From Bog-950 sp046329535 (GTDB lineage: Bacteria > Bacteroidota > Bacteroidia > Chitinophagales > LD1): a stretch of DNA of 64,000 nt. Under the pieces are notes generated by a model. That model worked only from the letters and a program-made list of their open reading frames with translations, did no database searches and had not been told where the DNA came from. The translations under genes and the position numbers were made by a program. Each line of letters begins with the position of its first letter. Position 1 is the stretch's first letter. Of this stretch, positions 44,542 to 53,930 are shown piece after piece. The stretch spans positions 124,001-188,000 of the forward strand of contig JAXLUN010000004.1 in assembly GCA_046329535.1 (NCBI GenBank), read 5' to 3'.

Positions 44542-47500
44542 ATGCAGAAATACAGATTGCTTAACAACCTCTTCGGATGGGTTTCGTTTCTTTTTGCCGC
44601 AGTAGTTTACACCATGACTATGGAAAGCAGCGGTAGCTTTTGGGATTGTGGTGAATTTGTTTCCGGTTGCCTGAAACTACAGGTAGTTCACCCGCCAGGT
44701 GCTCCGTTTTTCTTAATGTTAGGTCGTATTTTTACACTGTTTGCAAGTGCTCCATCTCATGTTGCGGAAACAGTAAACTTTATGAGCGCATTGGCTACTG
44801 CCGGGGCGGTTATGTTTACGTTCTGGACAGTAACAGCTTTGGCTCGAAAAGTGGTTATTAAAGATGGACAATATTCAACCGGACAAATTATCACCGTAAT
44901 GGGTGCCGGTTTGATAGCCGCTGCTTCCTGCACTTTTCTCGATTCACTTTGGTTCAGTGCTGTAGAAGGTGAGGTTTACGCACTTTCGCAATTCTTTATG
45001 TCGCTTATTTTCTGGGCTATTATGAAATGGGAGGCAGATGACTCTCCATATGCCGACCATTGGTTAGTAGTAATAGCCTATATGACCGGGCTTTCTATCG
45101 GTGTTCACTTGTTAAGCTTGCTGGCATTGCCTGCCATTGCAATGGTTTATTACTACAAGAGATATGAAACAACTGTTACCGGATGGATTGTTGCAGCTGC
45201 AACCGGTTTTGTAGTTTTAGGATTATACATGAAGTTCATAATATCTTACACCCAGTCTTATCTGGCAGGTATGGATTTGTTTTTTGTAAATACGCTGAAT
45301 CTTCCGTTCAACTCCGGTGTTATTGTAGGTTTGTTATTAGTTATTGCTGTTCTGTTTTTTGTATTGCGATACACACATAGTGGTAATGAAACTGATTTCA
45401 AAATTGCTTTAGGGGTATCTATATTCTACGTGATTCTGGGCTTAATTATTAGTGATAGTCTTACCGCCAAAGTAGTGCGACTTATTTTCCCGGCTAGCGT
45501 TTGGTTAACTAAAAAATACGGTTACGAATCCAGACGGCTTCTGAACATTGCGGTCCTTTCTGTGGCTTTCTCTTATATCGGATACATGAGTTACATCATG
45601 GTTCCTATACGCTCTATTGCTAACCCTCCAATTAACATGAACCGTCCTACGGACCCTTTTACTATCAAGTCTTATGTTGATCGGGAACAGTATGGTGATA
45701 GACCTTTGTTGAGGGGGCCGGATTATACCGTTACATCCAACGATATCATTGATTATGTACAAACCGGAGAACGATGGGTGAAGGATAAAAAGAGCAGTAA
45801 ATATGTTTATGGCGGACCAAAACAGGATTATAAATTCCGTGACGATGTTTTAATGCTGTTTCCGAGACTGGGTTTCTGGCAGGAAGAAGGGAAAAAAGCT
45901 GGTTTCCGTGCCTGGTTAAATCCTGAGTATAATGTAGTAAATCGTGAGACGCGTGAAATTGCGAAAACATTCCCTCCTTCAGGACTTAAACAAGCAACTG
46001 ACTATGCAGCTAGTTTAAATAAGGAATCGGGCGGTGCATATTATGTAAAGGATGCCATTTCTTTTAGTGATAATCTTGCATTCTTTTTCAAGTATCAGAT
46101 TGGCTACATGTATTTCCGCTATTTCATGTGGAATTTTGCCGGCCGACAAAATGATATTCAGGGGACTTACGGTAACGATGATGGGAGATGGATTTCAGGT
46201 ATTTCGTTTATTGATAATTCTCACAAATTCTTTACTCCGGATTGGCCTCAGGATAATCTCTCTAAAGAAATGAGAGAAAACAAAGCACGAAACAAGTTTT
46301 TTATGATACCTTTTATCATTGGTATAATAGGTCTTATATACACTTTGTTTAAGGATGAAAGAACATTTTGGATTATTCTGGTTTTGTTTGGAACTACCGG
46401 GTTACTTCAAATTGTTTATCAAAACGAACCACCAATAGAACCTCGGGAAAGAGATTATGCCATTGCATGCTCTTTCTTAACATTTACTTTCTGGATAGGT
46501 TTTGGTGTAGTTGCCATTATTGAGTTTTTGAAAAAGAAACTGTCAGAAGTTCCCAGTGCTTTGATTGCAACTGCCCTTTGCGCTTCTGCTCCATTTTTAA
46601 TGGGAACTCAGGGTTGGGATGATCATACCCGACATAACACCTATACGGCTCGTGATTTTGCCATTTGTTATCTGGAATCATGTGCGCCTAATGCTATTTT
46701 ATTTACACAAGGAGATAATGATACGTACCCGTTGTGGTACGCGCAAGAAGTAGAGGGTGTTCGTCAGGATATTCGTATCATTAATTTATCACTGTTAGGA
46801 GTAGATTGGTATATTGACCAGTTGCGGTATAAAACCAACGATGCTGCCCCGTTAAAATTAAGTTTTGCACCGGAGCAGTGTGCCGGAAGTAATCGTGATG
46901 TTACCTACTATCGTCAGGACCCTCGCATTCCGGATGGTACACCGGTTGATTTGAAACGGGTGATGCAGTTTGTGGCTAGTGAAAACCCGAATGATAAAAC
47001 TCCACTTCGTCAAAGCGGTGAGTTGGAAAACTATCTTCCAACTCGAAACTTCAAACTAGATGTTGATCTAAACCGTGTTCGTGAAATGAATATGGTATCT
47101 AAAGACGAAGATTCGCTGATAGTTCCGCAAATGCAGTGGAATATTGATAATAGTGCACTTCTTAAAAACGACCTTCTTACTTTGGATATTGTTGCGAACA
47201 ACATTATGGAGCGTCCTATTTATTTTGCCGTTTCGGTTGCTCCTGAAGCCTATCTGGGTATGGAAAAGTATTTCCAGTTAGAAGGTCTTACTTACCGCAT
47301 TGTACCCAAGTTGAATGCTTCTAACTCACCATACAACGCACCGGCACGCACCGATGTTATGTATGAAAACATGACCAAGAAATTCAAGTTTGGCGGCATT
47401 GCCGAGAATCCCAATATCTATTTGAACGAGAATACACTTCGTATGACGGTCAATATCAGAGGTAATTTTGGACGATTGGCCGATGCGCTTTTAGCAAAAG

Positions 47501-47919
47501 GTGAAAAAGAGAAGGCTGCTGAGGTGATAGACTACTCGCTAAAGGTGATGCCTGCAGAAAGAGTCCCCCACTCGGTGTTCGACTATTCTTATCCGGGTGT
47601 ATATTACCAGGCCGGACAGAAAGAGAAAGCCAGAAAATTGCTGAACGAAATGCTTGAAAAATGCAGGGATGAGTTGAACTATTATAAAACAGTTTATCGT
47701 TTTGCTTTAGAACAGGCGCGCGATGCAGGAGATATGGCTTATTTTGCCCAGTTACAACAAGGACAGTTTATGGAAAGGCGAGAAGTTCGTGAGCAGATGT
47801 TTATTATGCAGGAGCTTTCTATGGATTCTAAAAAATATGATGATGCAGACTTTGCATCAAAAGTGGAAAAAACCTTTATGGACTATCGGATGGCATTTGT
47901 TCAACAACCTAATCAGTAA
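44542..47919 (+). CDS. DUF2723 multi-pass membrane protein (GT-C-like, possible protein O-glycosyltransferase)
   Basis: 1125 residues. The family signature GSFWDCGEF is at residues 31-39 and VHPPGAPFF follows at about 50-58; the acidic pair resembles the D-E motif of PMT-type GT-C enzymes. About ten hydrophobic segments lie in 1-360, then a soluble part, then further membrane segments at about 585-695. The C-terminal part contains TPR-like helices (ADALLAKGEKEKAAEVI, YYQAGQKEKARKLLNEML). Members are nearly confined to Bacteroidota and related phyla. A role in glycosylating exported proteins is plausible, since lectins and adhesins abound here, but is inference from fold similarity. A perfect terminator follows. 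Confidence 0.8.
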   Translation: MQKYRLLNNLFGWVSFLFAAVVYTMTMESSGSFWDCGEFVSGCLKLQVVHPPGAPFFLMLGRIFTLFASAPSHVAETVNFMSALATAGAVMFTFWTVTALARKVVIKDGQYSTGQIITVMGAGLIAAASCTFLDSLWFSAVEGEVYALSQFFMSLIFWAIMKWEADDSPYADHWLVVIAYMTGLSIGVHLLSLLALPAIAMVYYYKRYETTVTGWIVAAATGFVVLGLYMKFIISYTQSYLAGMDLFFVNTLNLPFNSGVIVGLLLVIAVLFFVLRYTHSGNETDFKIALGVSIFYVILGLIISDSLTAKVVRLIFPASVWLTKKYGYESRRLLNIAVLSVAFSYIGYMSYIMVPIRSIANPPINMNRPTDPFTIKSYVDREQYGDRPLLRGPDYTVTSNDIIDYVQTGERWVKDKKSSKYVYGGPKQDYKFRDDVLMLFPRLGFWQEEGKKAGFRAWLNPEYNVVNRETREIAKTFPPSGLKQATDYAASLNKESGGAYYVKDAISFSDNLAFFFKYQIGYMYFRYFMWNFAGRQNDIQGTYGNDDGRWISGISFIDNSHKFFTPDWPQDNLSKEMRENKARNKFFMIPFIIGIIGLIYTLFKDERTFWIILVLFGTTGLLQIVYQNEPPIEPRERDYAIACSFLTFTFWIGFGVVAIIEFLKKKLSEVPSALIATALCASAPFLMGTQGWDDHTRHNTYTARDFAICYLESCAPNAILFTQGDNDTYPLWYAQEVEGVRQDIRIINLSLLGVDWYIDQLRYKTNDAAPLKLSFAPEQCAGSNRDVTYYRQDPRIPDGTPVDLKRVMQFVASENPNDKTPLRQSGELENYLPTRNFKLDVDLNRVREMNMVSKDEDSLIVPQMQWNIDNSALLKNDLLTLDIVANNIMERPIYFAVSVAPEAYLGMEKYFQLEGLTYRIVPKLNASNSPYNAPARTDVMYENMTKKFKFGGIAENPNIYLNENTLRMTVNIRGNFGRLADALLAKGEKEKAAEVIDYSLKVMPAERVPHSVFDYSYPGVYYQAGQKEKARKLLNEMLEKCRDELNYYKTVYRFALEQARDAGDMAYFAQLQQGQFMERREVREQMFIMQELSMDSKKYDDADFASKVEKTFMDYRMAFVQQPNQ

Positions 47920-47931
47920 TCTCACAAGTAG

Positions 47932-47964
47932 ATTCCCCCTCTAAAACAGAGGGGGAATTTTTTT
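47932..47964 (+). terminator. Terminator after the DUF2723 gene
   Basis: Perfect 11-bp stem (47932-47942 with 47948-47958), AAAAC loop, T run to 47964. The rlmB start codon at 47969 lies right behind it. Confidence 0.93.
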
Positions 47965-47968
47965 CTAT

Positions 47969-48736
47969 ATGAATGAGCCTAAACCATACTTCTGCATATT
48001 TGGCCGAAATCCGGTGCTTGAGGCTTTCAAAGCCGGCAAGCGTTTCGATAAAATATTATTACTGAAAAGTACTACCGGAGACGATATTCGGAGCATTCAG
48101 GCATTTGCCAAGGATACCGATACACCCTTGCAGAATGTTCCCAAAGAAAAGCTGGACGCAGTAGCTAAGAAATACGCTAAATTCAGAGATGCAACCCATC
48201 AGGGAGTAATCGGATTTCTTTCAATTATTGACTATTACTCAATTGATGATGTTTTGCATAGTGTATACGCCAAAGGAGAAACTCCGCTCTTAATGATTTT
48301 AGATGGTATCACAGATGTAGGAAATTTCGGTGCCATTGCCCGATCGGCTGAATGCCTTGGGGTACATGCCATTGTAATTGCTTCGCAAGGCTCGGCACAA
48401 ATTAATGCGGAAGCAATGAAGTCAAGTGCCGGAGCATTGAACAATATTTTGGTTTGTAGAGAAAAAAGTCTGGTAACTGCCTTAAAATATCTGAAGGTTA
48501 ATGGTCTCCGTATTTTTGGAACGGAGATGAAAACATCTTCTGAAATCTCAAAAACTAATTTTAAGATTCCTTGTGCAATAGTAATGGGTTCCGAAGGTTC
48601 GGGAATTTCCAATGAGATACTAAAGTTGTGCGATGAACGCGTCCGTATTCCGATGACTGGCAAAACCGAATCACTTAATGTATCAGTCAGTGCGGGCATT
48701 ATTCTCTATGAGATAATGAAGCAGCGAACAGTTTAA
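47969..48736 (+). CDS. rlmB: 23S rRNA 2'-O-ribose methyltransferase, RlmB/TrmH family
   Basis: 255 residues. The N-terminal L30e-like substrate domain begins FGRNPVLEAFKAG. The SPOUT catalytic domain has motif 1 LDGITDVGNFGAIARSAE (about 112-129), motif 2 MGSEGSGIS (about 207-215) and motif 3 IPMTGKTESLNVSVSAGI (about 229-246), forming the trefoil-knot S-adenosylmethionine site. RlmB methylates G2251 of 23S rRNA in E. coli; a related TrmH-family target is possible here. It starts 5 nt after the preceding terminator. Confidence 0.92.
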   Translation: MNEPKPYFCIFGRNPVLEAFKAGKRFDKILLLKSTTGDDIRSIQAFAKDTDTPLQNVPKEKLDAVAKKYAKFRDATHQGVIGFLSIIDYYSIDDVLHSVYAKGETPLLMILDGITDVGNFGAIARSAECLGVHAIVIASQGSAQINAEAMKSSAGALNNILVCREKSLVTALKYLKVNGLRIFGTEMKTSSEISKTNFKIPCAIVMGSEGSGISNEILKLCDERVRIPMTGKTESLNVSVSAGIILYEIMKQRTV

Positions 48737-48754
48737 CTCAATCATTTCATCCTT

Positions 48755-49588
48755 ATGAAAAACTTACTCCTTTTATTGGCTTGTATGTTTGTCACAAGCT
48801 TCAGTATTGCACAAAAAGATAAAGTTACTAAGTCACTCAAATATCAAATAGATACTGCCCGTTTCGTGTTTATAGATGGCGGGATGTATCCCATGGGAAA
48901 TATTAAACCGATAGAAACACATGAAGCACCGGAGCATATCGTAACAATATCTTCATTTTATCTTTCCAAAACCGAAGTTACTTTTGATGAATATGATAGT
49001 TTTTGTCTTGACACTAAAAGAGATACTACTAATGCCAGGGGATTTGGCAGGGGTAACCATCCGGTTATAACTGTAAGTTGGAACGATGCTATAGCTTACT
49101 GCAACTGGTTGAGCGGAAAAGAAAAACTCTCTAAATGTTATAAGATTGATAGTCTGGGAGTCTCTTTTCTGGATACCGCAAAAGGATATCGGCTACCTAC
49201 TGAAGCTGAATGGGAGTTTGCTGCACGGGGGGGTAACAAAACAAAAGGGACCTACTATTCTGGGTCTAACAACTTAGATGAGGTGGGTTGGTATAAACAA
49301 AACTCTGGCGAACACACCTGGCCGGTAGCTCAAAAGAAACCTAATGAGCTAGGTATATTTGATATGAGTGGCAACGTTTGGGAGTGGGTATGGGATTTTT
49401 ATGACGCGAATTATTACTCGCATTCGGATGCCGGTAATCCCAAAGGACCGGAATACGGTCAGTATCGGGTAATGAGGGGAGGGGCTTTTTATAATTACGC
49501 TGATTATACACAGGTGTATACTCGACAAAACCACTTTCCTGGATTTAGGCAAAACAGTGTTGGCTTTCGAATTGCCCGAAATTTTTGA
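48755..49588 (+). CDS. Exported SUMF1/FGE-domain protein lacking the catalytic cysteines
   Basis: 277 residues. Signal peptide MKNLLLLLACMFVTSFSIAQ. The rest is one sulfatase-modifying-factor (SUMF1) domain: DGGMYPMGN, YLSKTEVTFDEYDSF, PVITVSWNDAIAYCNWLS, YRLPTEAEWEFAARGG, DMSGNVWEWVWDFYD and RVMRGGAFYN. The end reads RQNSVGFRIARNF where formylglycine-generating enzymes carry the active-site Cys (GFRC), so it is not a sulfatase activator. It is closest to the GldJ/GldK-like secreted SUMF1 proteins of Bacteroidota, which have structural roles in gliding/T9SS; membership of that group is inference. Confidence 0.8.
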   Translation: MKNLLLLLACMFVTSFSIAQKDKVTKSLKYQIDTARFVFIDGGMYPMGNIKPIETHEAPEHIVTISSFYLSKTEVTFDEYDSFCLDTKRDTTNARGFGRGNHPVITVSWNDAIAYCNWLSGKEKLSKCYKIDSLGVSFLDTAKGYRLPTEAEWEFAARGGNKTKGTYYSGSNNLDEVGWYKQNSGEHTWPVAQKKPNELGIFDMSGNVWEWVWDFYDANYYSHSDAGNPKGPEYGQYRVMRGGAFYNYADYTQVYTRQNHFPGFRQNSVGFRIARNF

Positions 49589-49762
49589 GAGACTTCTGAT
49601 TTCTATGTTTTTGGAAAGATACTTGGCAATTCAATTATTAATTTATCTTTGGCTCTGTATAAAAATTGTTCTTCAGTCTTTTGTGATGAGGCTTCCAATC
49701 TGAAACACTAAGCTAAAGGCAATTTTTGTACACATTTTTTTAATCAAGTATTTTTTTAAACA

Positions 49763-50011
49763 ATGAACATTTACGTAGCAAACATCAGCTTCCGTGCATC
49801 GGAAGGTCAGCTGAAAGAACTTTTTCAGCAATTCGGAGAAGTATCATCCGTTAAAATTGTAACAGATCGCGAAAGCGGTCGCAGCCGTGGATTCGGCTTT
49901 GTAGAAATGCCGAACGATTCTGAAGGATCTGCAGCTATCGCTCAATTGAACGGTACTTCATTTCAGGACAGAAACCTTGTGGTAAACGAAGCAAGACCTC
50001 CTAAACAATAA
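49763..50011 (+). CDS. RRM-type RNA-binding protein (copy 1)
   Basis: 82 residues forming one RNA recognition motif. RNP2 is MNIYVANISFRA (IYVANI) at 2-7 and RNP1 is RGFGFVEM at about 42-49. Such small RRM proteins are found in Bacteroidota and cyanobacteria, where some are cold-induced. It is about 90% identical to the gene that follows, including a similar T-rich leader (TTTTTTTAATCA...TTTAAACAATG). Terminated by a perfect 15-bp hairpin. Confidence 0.92.
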   Translation: MNIYVANISFRASEGQLKELFQQFGEVSSVKIVTDRESGRSRGFGFVEMPNDSEGSAAIAQLNGTSFQDRNLVVNEARPPKQ

Positions 50012-50034
50012 ATCATTTAGTTGATTTAAACACT

Positions 50035-50077
50035 AGAGAAAGCGTTACGGGTTTTCGTAACGCTTTCTCTTTTTTTA
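50035..50077 (+). terminator. Very strong terminator between the two RRM genes
   Basis: Perfect 15-bp stem (50035-50049 with 50056-50070), 6-nt loop, then an 8-nt T run. The two RRM genes are therefore separate transcription units. Confidence 0.95.
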
Positions 50078-50124
50078 TAAAGACTTTTTTATTAACCGTT
50101 TTTTTAATCATTTATTTTTAAACA

Positions 50125-50373
50125 ATGAACATTTACGTAGCAAACATCAGCTTCCGCGCATCGGAAGGTCAGTTGAAAGACCTTTTTCAACAATTTGGAG
50201 AAGTATCATCAGTAAAGATTGTTACTGATCGCGAAACCGGCCGCAGCCGTGGGTTCGGTTTTATTGAGATGCCGAATGATTCTGAAGGGAAACAAGCCAT
50301 CGCTCAATTGAATGGTGTAGAGTTTTCTGAAAGAAATCTGGTAGTTAACGAGGCTCGCCCGTCTAACAAATAG
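50125..50373 (+). CDS. RRM-type RNA-binding protein (copy 2)
   Basis: 82 residues; RNP2 IYVANI and RNP1 RGFGFIEM as in copy 1. Differences cluster in the linker (SEGKQAIAQLNGVEFSERN versus SEGSAAIAQLNGTSFQDRN) and at the C-terminus (ARPSNK versus ARPPKQ). Tandem duplication with conserved leader. Probable RNA chaperone. A hairpin terminator (50399-50432) follows. Confidence 0.92.
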   Translation: MNIYVANISFRASEGQLKDLFQQFGEVSSVKIVTDRETGRSRGFGFIEMPNDSEGKQAIAQLNGVEFSERNLVVNEARPSNK

Positions 50374-50398
50374 AAGATCAGTTATCCCCTTGATTTAT

Positions 50399-50432
50399 AA
50401 AAAAGCCCTTTGCTATTGCATCGGGCTTTTTT
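50399..50432 (+). terminator. Terminator after RRM copy 2
   Basis: AAAAGCCC (50401-50408) and GGGCTTTT (50423-50430) pair across a 14-nt loop, followed by T residues. The loop is long, the stem 8-10 bp. Confidence 0.75.
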
Positions 50433-50509
50433 ATTGGTAATAGGCTGGTATCATTTCTCCTCCGTTCAGGCCTATATTTTTCAAATTATACAATTACATT
50501 CGCCCCGCT

Positions 50510-50860
50510 ATGTTTATAACAGTATATAAATCAAAATTGCACCGGGTAACGGTTACTCAGGCTGATCTGAACTACATAGGTAGTATTACCATTGATGAAG
50601 ATTTGATGGAGGCCTCCAATCTGGTGGAGCATGAACGCGTTCAGATAGTGAATGTAAACAACGGGGAACGTTTGGAAACATATGTTATCAAAGGCGAACG
50701 TGGTTCCGGAACGATTTGCCTTAACGGCCCTGCAGCACGCAAAGTAGCAGTAGGAGATATTATCATAGTTATTTCTTACTGCATGGTAAGCATGGATGAA
50801 TACAAAAAGCATGTGCCGGTTACTATCCATGTAAACAGCTCTAATCAGATTACTCACTAG
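50510..50860 (+). CDS. panD: Aspartate 1-decarboxylase
   Basis: 116 residues. The self-processing site Gly24-Ser25 in NYIGSITID is at the same position as in E. coli PanD; Lys9 (YKSKLHRV) and the Arg/Tyr pocket (ERGSGTICLNGPAARKVAVGD in parts) are kept. The enzyme converts aspartate to beta-alanine for pantothenate and CoA, using a pyruvoyl group made by self-cleavage. It lies 31 nt ahead of the flippase-like gene and probably shares its transcript. Confidence 0.96.
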   Translation: MFITVYKSKLHRVTVTQADLNYIGSITIDEDLMEASNLVEHERVQIVNVNNGERLETYVIKGERGSGTICLNGPAARKVAVGDIIIVISYCMVSMDEYKKHVPVTIHVNSSNQITH

Positions 50861-50891
50861 TTTAGAGATTCGTTAATTACGACTCCTTGAT

Positions 50892-51920
50892 ATGAAAAAA
50901 CACCTTTCTAATTTCATAAAGCTTGGTATATCCATGGGTATTGGTGTTAGTTTGGTGATTTGGTTTTTGGGGCAGATGAGTGATGCAGACAAACAACATG
51001 TGATACAAGATATTAAAAGAGCCAATTACTTTTGGGTAATACTCGCTCCGGTACTAGGCTTTGTCAGTAATTATTTCCGAACAGAACGTTGGAGGTCACT
51101 TCTACGTCCTTTGGGACACAACCCTAGCCTTTTGAATACCTTCCTAAGTGTTATGACCATGTATTTTCTAAATCTTTTTTTTCCCCGTCTTGGTGAAGTA
51201 AGCCGGTGTGGCATTTTAGCAAAGTACGAAAATGTTCCTATAGACAAAGCGATAGGAACCATGGTTTTAGAGCGATTGATGGATGTAGTTTGTATAGCAT
51301 TGATTGCGGGCGTTCTGCTGATAGCTGAGCATGATAAATTTATTATGTTATACGAACAAATCGTGACTAACTCTAAAACTACGTTTGCCGACATTATTTC
51401 AAAAAATCAAATAAGCGATGCGGTAAAGTATTCAGTAATTGGAGCATTTATGTTAGCTGTCTTAGGATTCGTTGTGTACCAAATAAGGAAAGCCGGGTTC
51501 ACAAATATTCTAAATGCGATTCATGATAGACTGATGGGCTTGTTAAGAGGGGTAATTTCTATCAAAGACGTAGAGAGTCCGTTTATGTTTATGTTTCATA
51601 CAGTTATGATTTGGGTGTGTTACTATTTGATGGCCTATGTTGGATTTAGAATGTTTCCAGAAACCAGTGGGTTGAGTATGCTGGCCGGAGGTGTATGTCT
51701 ATTCTTTGGCGGAGTTGCTTTTTCGCTGACTCCTGGCGGCTTAGGTTTGTATCCCATTTTTATGCAGATTATTCTCGGCCTTTATGGGGTAGCAGGTAGT
51801 GTTGCAATATCATTTGGCTTGGTGGTGTGGAGTGTACAGACTGGTTCGGTGATGGTGACCGGAGTAATTTCTTTAATACTACTGGCAATAATTAATCGGG
51901 AACCAGCGTTAAGTAAATAA
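50892..51920 (+). CDS. UPF0104 / lysylphosphatidylglycerol synthase-like membrane protein
   Basis: 342 residues with about eight predicted membrane helices. PVLGFVSNYFRTERWRSLLRPLG, LNLFFPRLGEVSRCGILAKYENV and FSLTPGGLGLYPIF match the membrane domain shared by MprF-type flippases and UPF0104 (COG0392). The soluble aminoacyl-transferase domain is absent, so it is probably a lipid flippase or a regulator. The gene lies between panD and the rfaE2-like gene, 16 nt from the latter, in one operon. Confidence 0.85.
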   Translation: MKKHLSNFIKLGISMGIGVSLVIWFLGQMSDADKQHVIQDIKRANYFWVILAPVLGFVSNYFRTERWRSLLRPLGHNPSLLNTFLSVMTMYFLNLFFPRLGEVSRCGILAKYENVPIDKAIGTMVLERLMDVVCIALIAGVLLIAEHDKFIMLYEQIVTNSKTTFADIISKNQISDAVKYSVIGAFMLAVLGFVVYQIRKAGFTNILNAIHDRLMGLLRGVISIKDVESPFMFMFHTVMIWVCYYLMAYVGFRMFPETSGLSMLAGGVCLFFGGVAFSLTPGGLGLYPIFMQIILGLYGVAGSVAISFGLVVWSVQTGSVMVTGVISLILLAIINREPALSK

Positions 51921-51936
51921 TCTAAAAAGCTAAACC

Positions 51937-52425
51937 TTGATTTTATCAGACAAAATCGAGTCTAAAGTATTTTCGCTGGAAACCTTGCTTCAGCGAGTTC
52001 AATTTTGGCGCGTACTGGGAGATAGGATTGTTTTTACGAATGGATGCTTTGATATTCTGCACCCTGGCCATATTCATTTGTTGGCATCCTGTGCAGAAAA
52101 AGGGGATAGACTTATAATAGGGCTAAATTCTGATCTATCAGTAAGAGAATTGAAAGGAGAAAGCAGGCCGATTAATGATGAACTGTCAAGAGCACTTTTA
52201 TTAAGTGCTCTTCAATATACAGATGCGGTAGTTATATTCAATGAAGAAACACCGGAACAGTTGATTCACGCTATTCAACCCGATGTTTTGGTAAAAGGCG
52301 GAGACTGGAAAAAGGAAGATATTGTTGGTAGTAATTTTGTAGAAAGCTATGGGGGGGTAGTAACGACAGTAAGTTACCTGAATGGGTTCAGCACTACTGA
52401 AATTATTGCCCGCAGCAAAAAGTAG
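51937..52425 (+). CDS. rfaE2: ADP-heptose-type nucleotidyltransferase (RfaE2-like)
   Basis: 162 residues from a TTG start (no ATG precedes the catalytic motif). Cytidylyltransferase-like fold: FTNGCFDILHPGHIHLL with HPGH at 42-45, GLNSDLSVRELKGESRPI and YTDAVVIFNEETPEQLI, then LVKGGDW and the ending NGFSTTEII. It matches the adenylyltransferase half of HldE, which makes ADP-glycero-manno-heptose for LPS. The kinase half is not fused here. Whether it acts on heptose-phosphate or another sugar phosphate cannot be told. Confidence 0.88.
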   Translation: MILSDKIESKVFSLETLLQRVQFWRVLGDRIVFTNGCFDILHPGHIHLLASCAEKGDRLIIGLNSDLSVRELKGESRPINDELSRALLLSALQYTDAVVIFNEETPEQLIHAIQPDVLVKGGDWKKEDIVGSNFVESYGGVVTTVSYLNGFSTTEIIARSKK

Positions 52426-52431
52426 AGTTAC

Positions 52432-53706
52432 TTATTGAAATTCATACCCAATATCTTTTCGGTAGTATTTTCCATCAAAGTTTATTCGGGTAATTGACTC
52501 GTTTGACTTTTTTACAGCCTCCACAATATCGGACCCATAAGAGGTAACCGCTAATACCCGGCCTCCGTTAGTCACGATGCCACCATTTTCACTTTTCGTA
52601 CCCGCATGAAAAACAATCGAGGCTGTTACTTCATTAAGCCCTTTTATCACTTTGCCTTTTTCGTAATTTTCCGGGTACCCTCCAGATGCCACAATGACTG
52701 TGGCTGCAGCCCGCTCATCAATTTCTATAGTTTCTTTATCAAGATTGCCACTGCCGGTAGCCAATAGTAGTTTTACCAAGTCTGATTTAATACGAGGCAA
52801 TACAATTTCCGTTTCCGGATCGCCCATGCGGCAGTTGTATTCAATTACATAAGGCTCACCATTTACATTCATAAAGCCGATGTATATAAAGCCAATATAT
52901 GTGATGTTATCTTTTTTCAGACCCTCTATGGTTGGAATGATGACGCGCTGTTCTACCTTTTGCATCATAGCATCATCAACAAACGGAACCGGAGAAATAC
53001 AACCCATCCCCCCGGTGTTTAACCCCGTATCACCTTCGCCTATACGCTTGTAATCTTTTGCGTTGGGAAGAATTTTATAGTTAGCGCCATCGGTTAGAAC
53101 AAAAACAGAGAATTCTATCCCCTTTAAAAACTGTTCTATTACAACTTTGGAACTGGCCGCACCAAACTTTGTTTCTTCAATCATTTCACGTAATTCCGCT
53201 TTTGCTTCGTTATGATTGGAGCAAATCAAAACACCTTTACCAGCTGCCAAACCATCTGCTTTCAATACAATAGGTGGAACCTGTTCATCAATAAAATCAA
53301 AACCATCCTCAAGATTGGCAAGCGTAAACTCTTCATAAGCCGCTGTTGGAATATGGTGGCGAATCATAAACTGCTTAGCAAATGCCTTACTACCTTCCAG
53401 CATAGCTCCGTTTTTAGAAGGTCCTATAACAGGGATATTTTTCAGCGTATCTTTCATTTGAAAGTAATCGTAGATGCCGTTTACTAAAGGGTCTTCCGGC
53501 CCTACTACCACCAATTCTACTTCGTTTTCCAGAACAAATTTTTCTATAGCACTAAAGTCATTTACACTCATAGGTACATTTTGGCCATGTGCCGAAGTGC
53601 CGGCATTACCTGGAGCTATAAAAAGTTTTGAGCACAGGCTGCTTTGAGAAAGTTTCCAAGCAAAAGCATGTTCACGACCTCCCGAACCAAGCAAAAGAAT
53701 ATTCAT
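52432..53706 (-). CDS. purD: Phosphoribosylamine-glycine ligase
   Basis: 424 residues. Starts MNILLLGSGGREHAFAWKL, the diagnostic GARS N-terminus. ATP-grasp domain segments include PIVLKADGLAAGKGV, TGLNTGGMGCISPVP and EYNCRMGDPETEIVLPR. It makes glycinamide ribonucleotide, the second step of purine synthesis. The gene converges with the rfaE2-like gene, with 6 nt between the stop codons, and is read away from secA. Confidence 0.97.
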   Translation of the reverse strand: MNILLLGSGGREHAFAWKLSQSSLCSKLFIAPGNAGTSAHGQNVPMSVNDFSAIEKFVLENEVELVVVGPEDPLVNGIYDYFQMKDTLKNIPVIGPSKNGAMLEGSKAFAKQFMIRHHIPTAAYEEFTLANLEDGFDFIDEQVPPIVLKADGLAAGKGVLICSNHNEAKAELREMIEETKFGAASSKVVIEQFLKGIEFSVFVLTDGANYKILPNAKDYKRIGEGDTGLNTGGMGCISPVPFVDDAMMQKVEQRVIIPTIEGLKKDNITYIGFIYIGFMNVNGEPYVIEYNCRMGDPETEIVLPRIKSDLVKLLLATGSGNLDKETIEIDERAAATVIVASGGYPENYEKGKVIKGLNEVTASIVFHAGTKSENGGIVTNGGRVLAVTSYGSDIVEAVKKSNESITRINFDGKYYRKDIGYEFQ

Positions 53707-53930
53707 AATAGAGTATTGAAAATTGGTAAATCTGGCGCGAATCTATTATCCGAAAGGACACTTTCGCCAATTTATTCTCCACAGTCTGCCAATAATTCCT
53801 ATAAAAATAAATAGCGCATTTATTGCCGATGCAGAATCGACCTACAACACAAGAAAACTTTTAGTTTAGCACCCCCTTTACAATAAAAGAGAACATACAA
53901 ACGATTAACAATTAAAAATCAGTCAACGCA

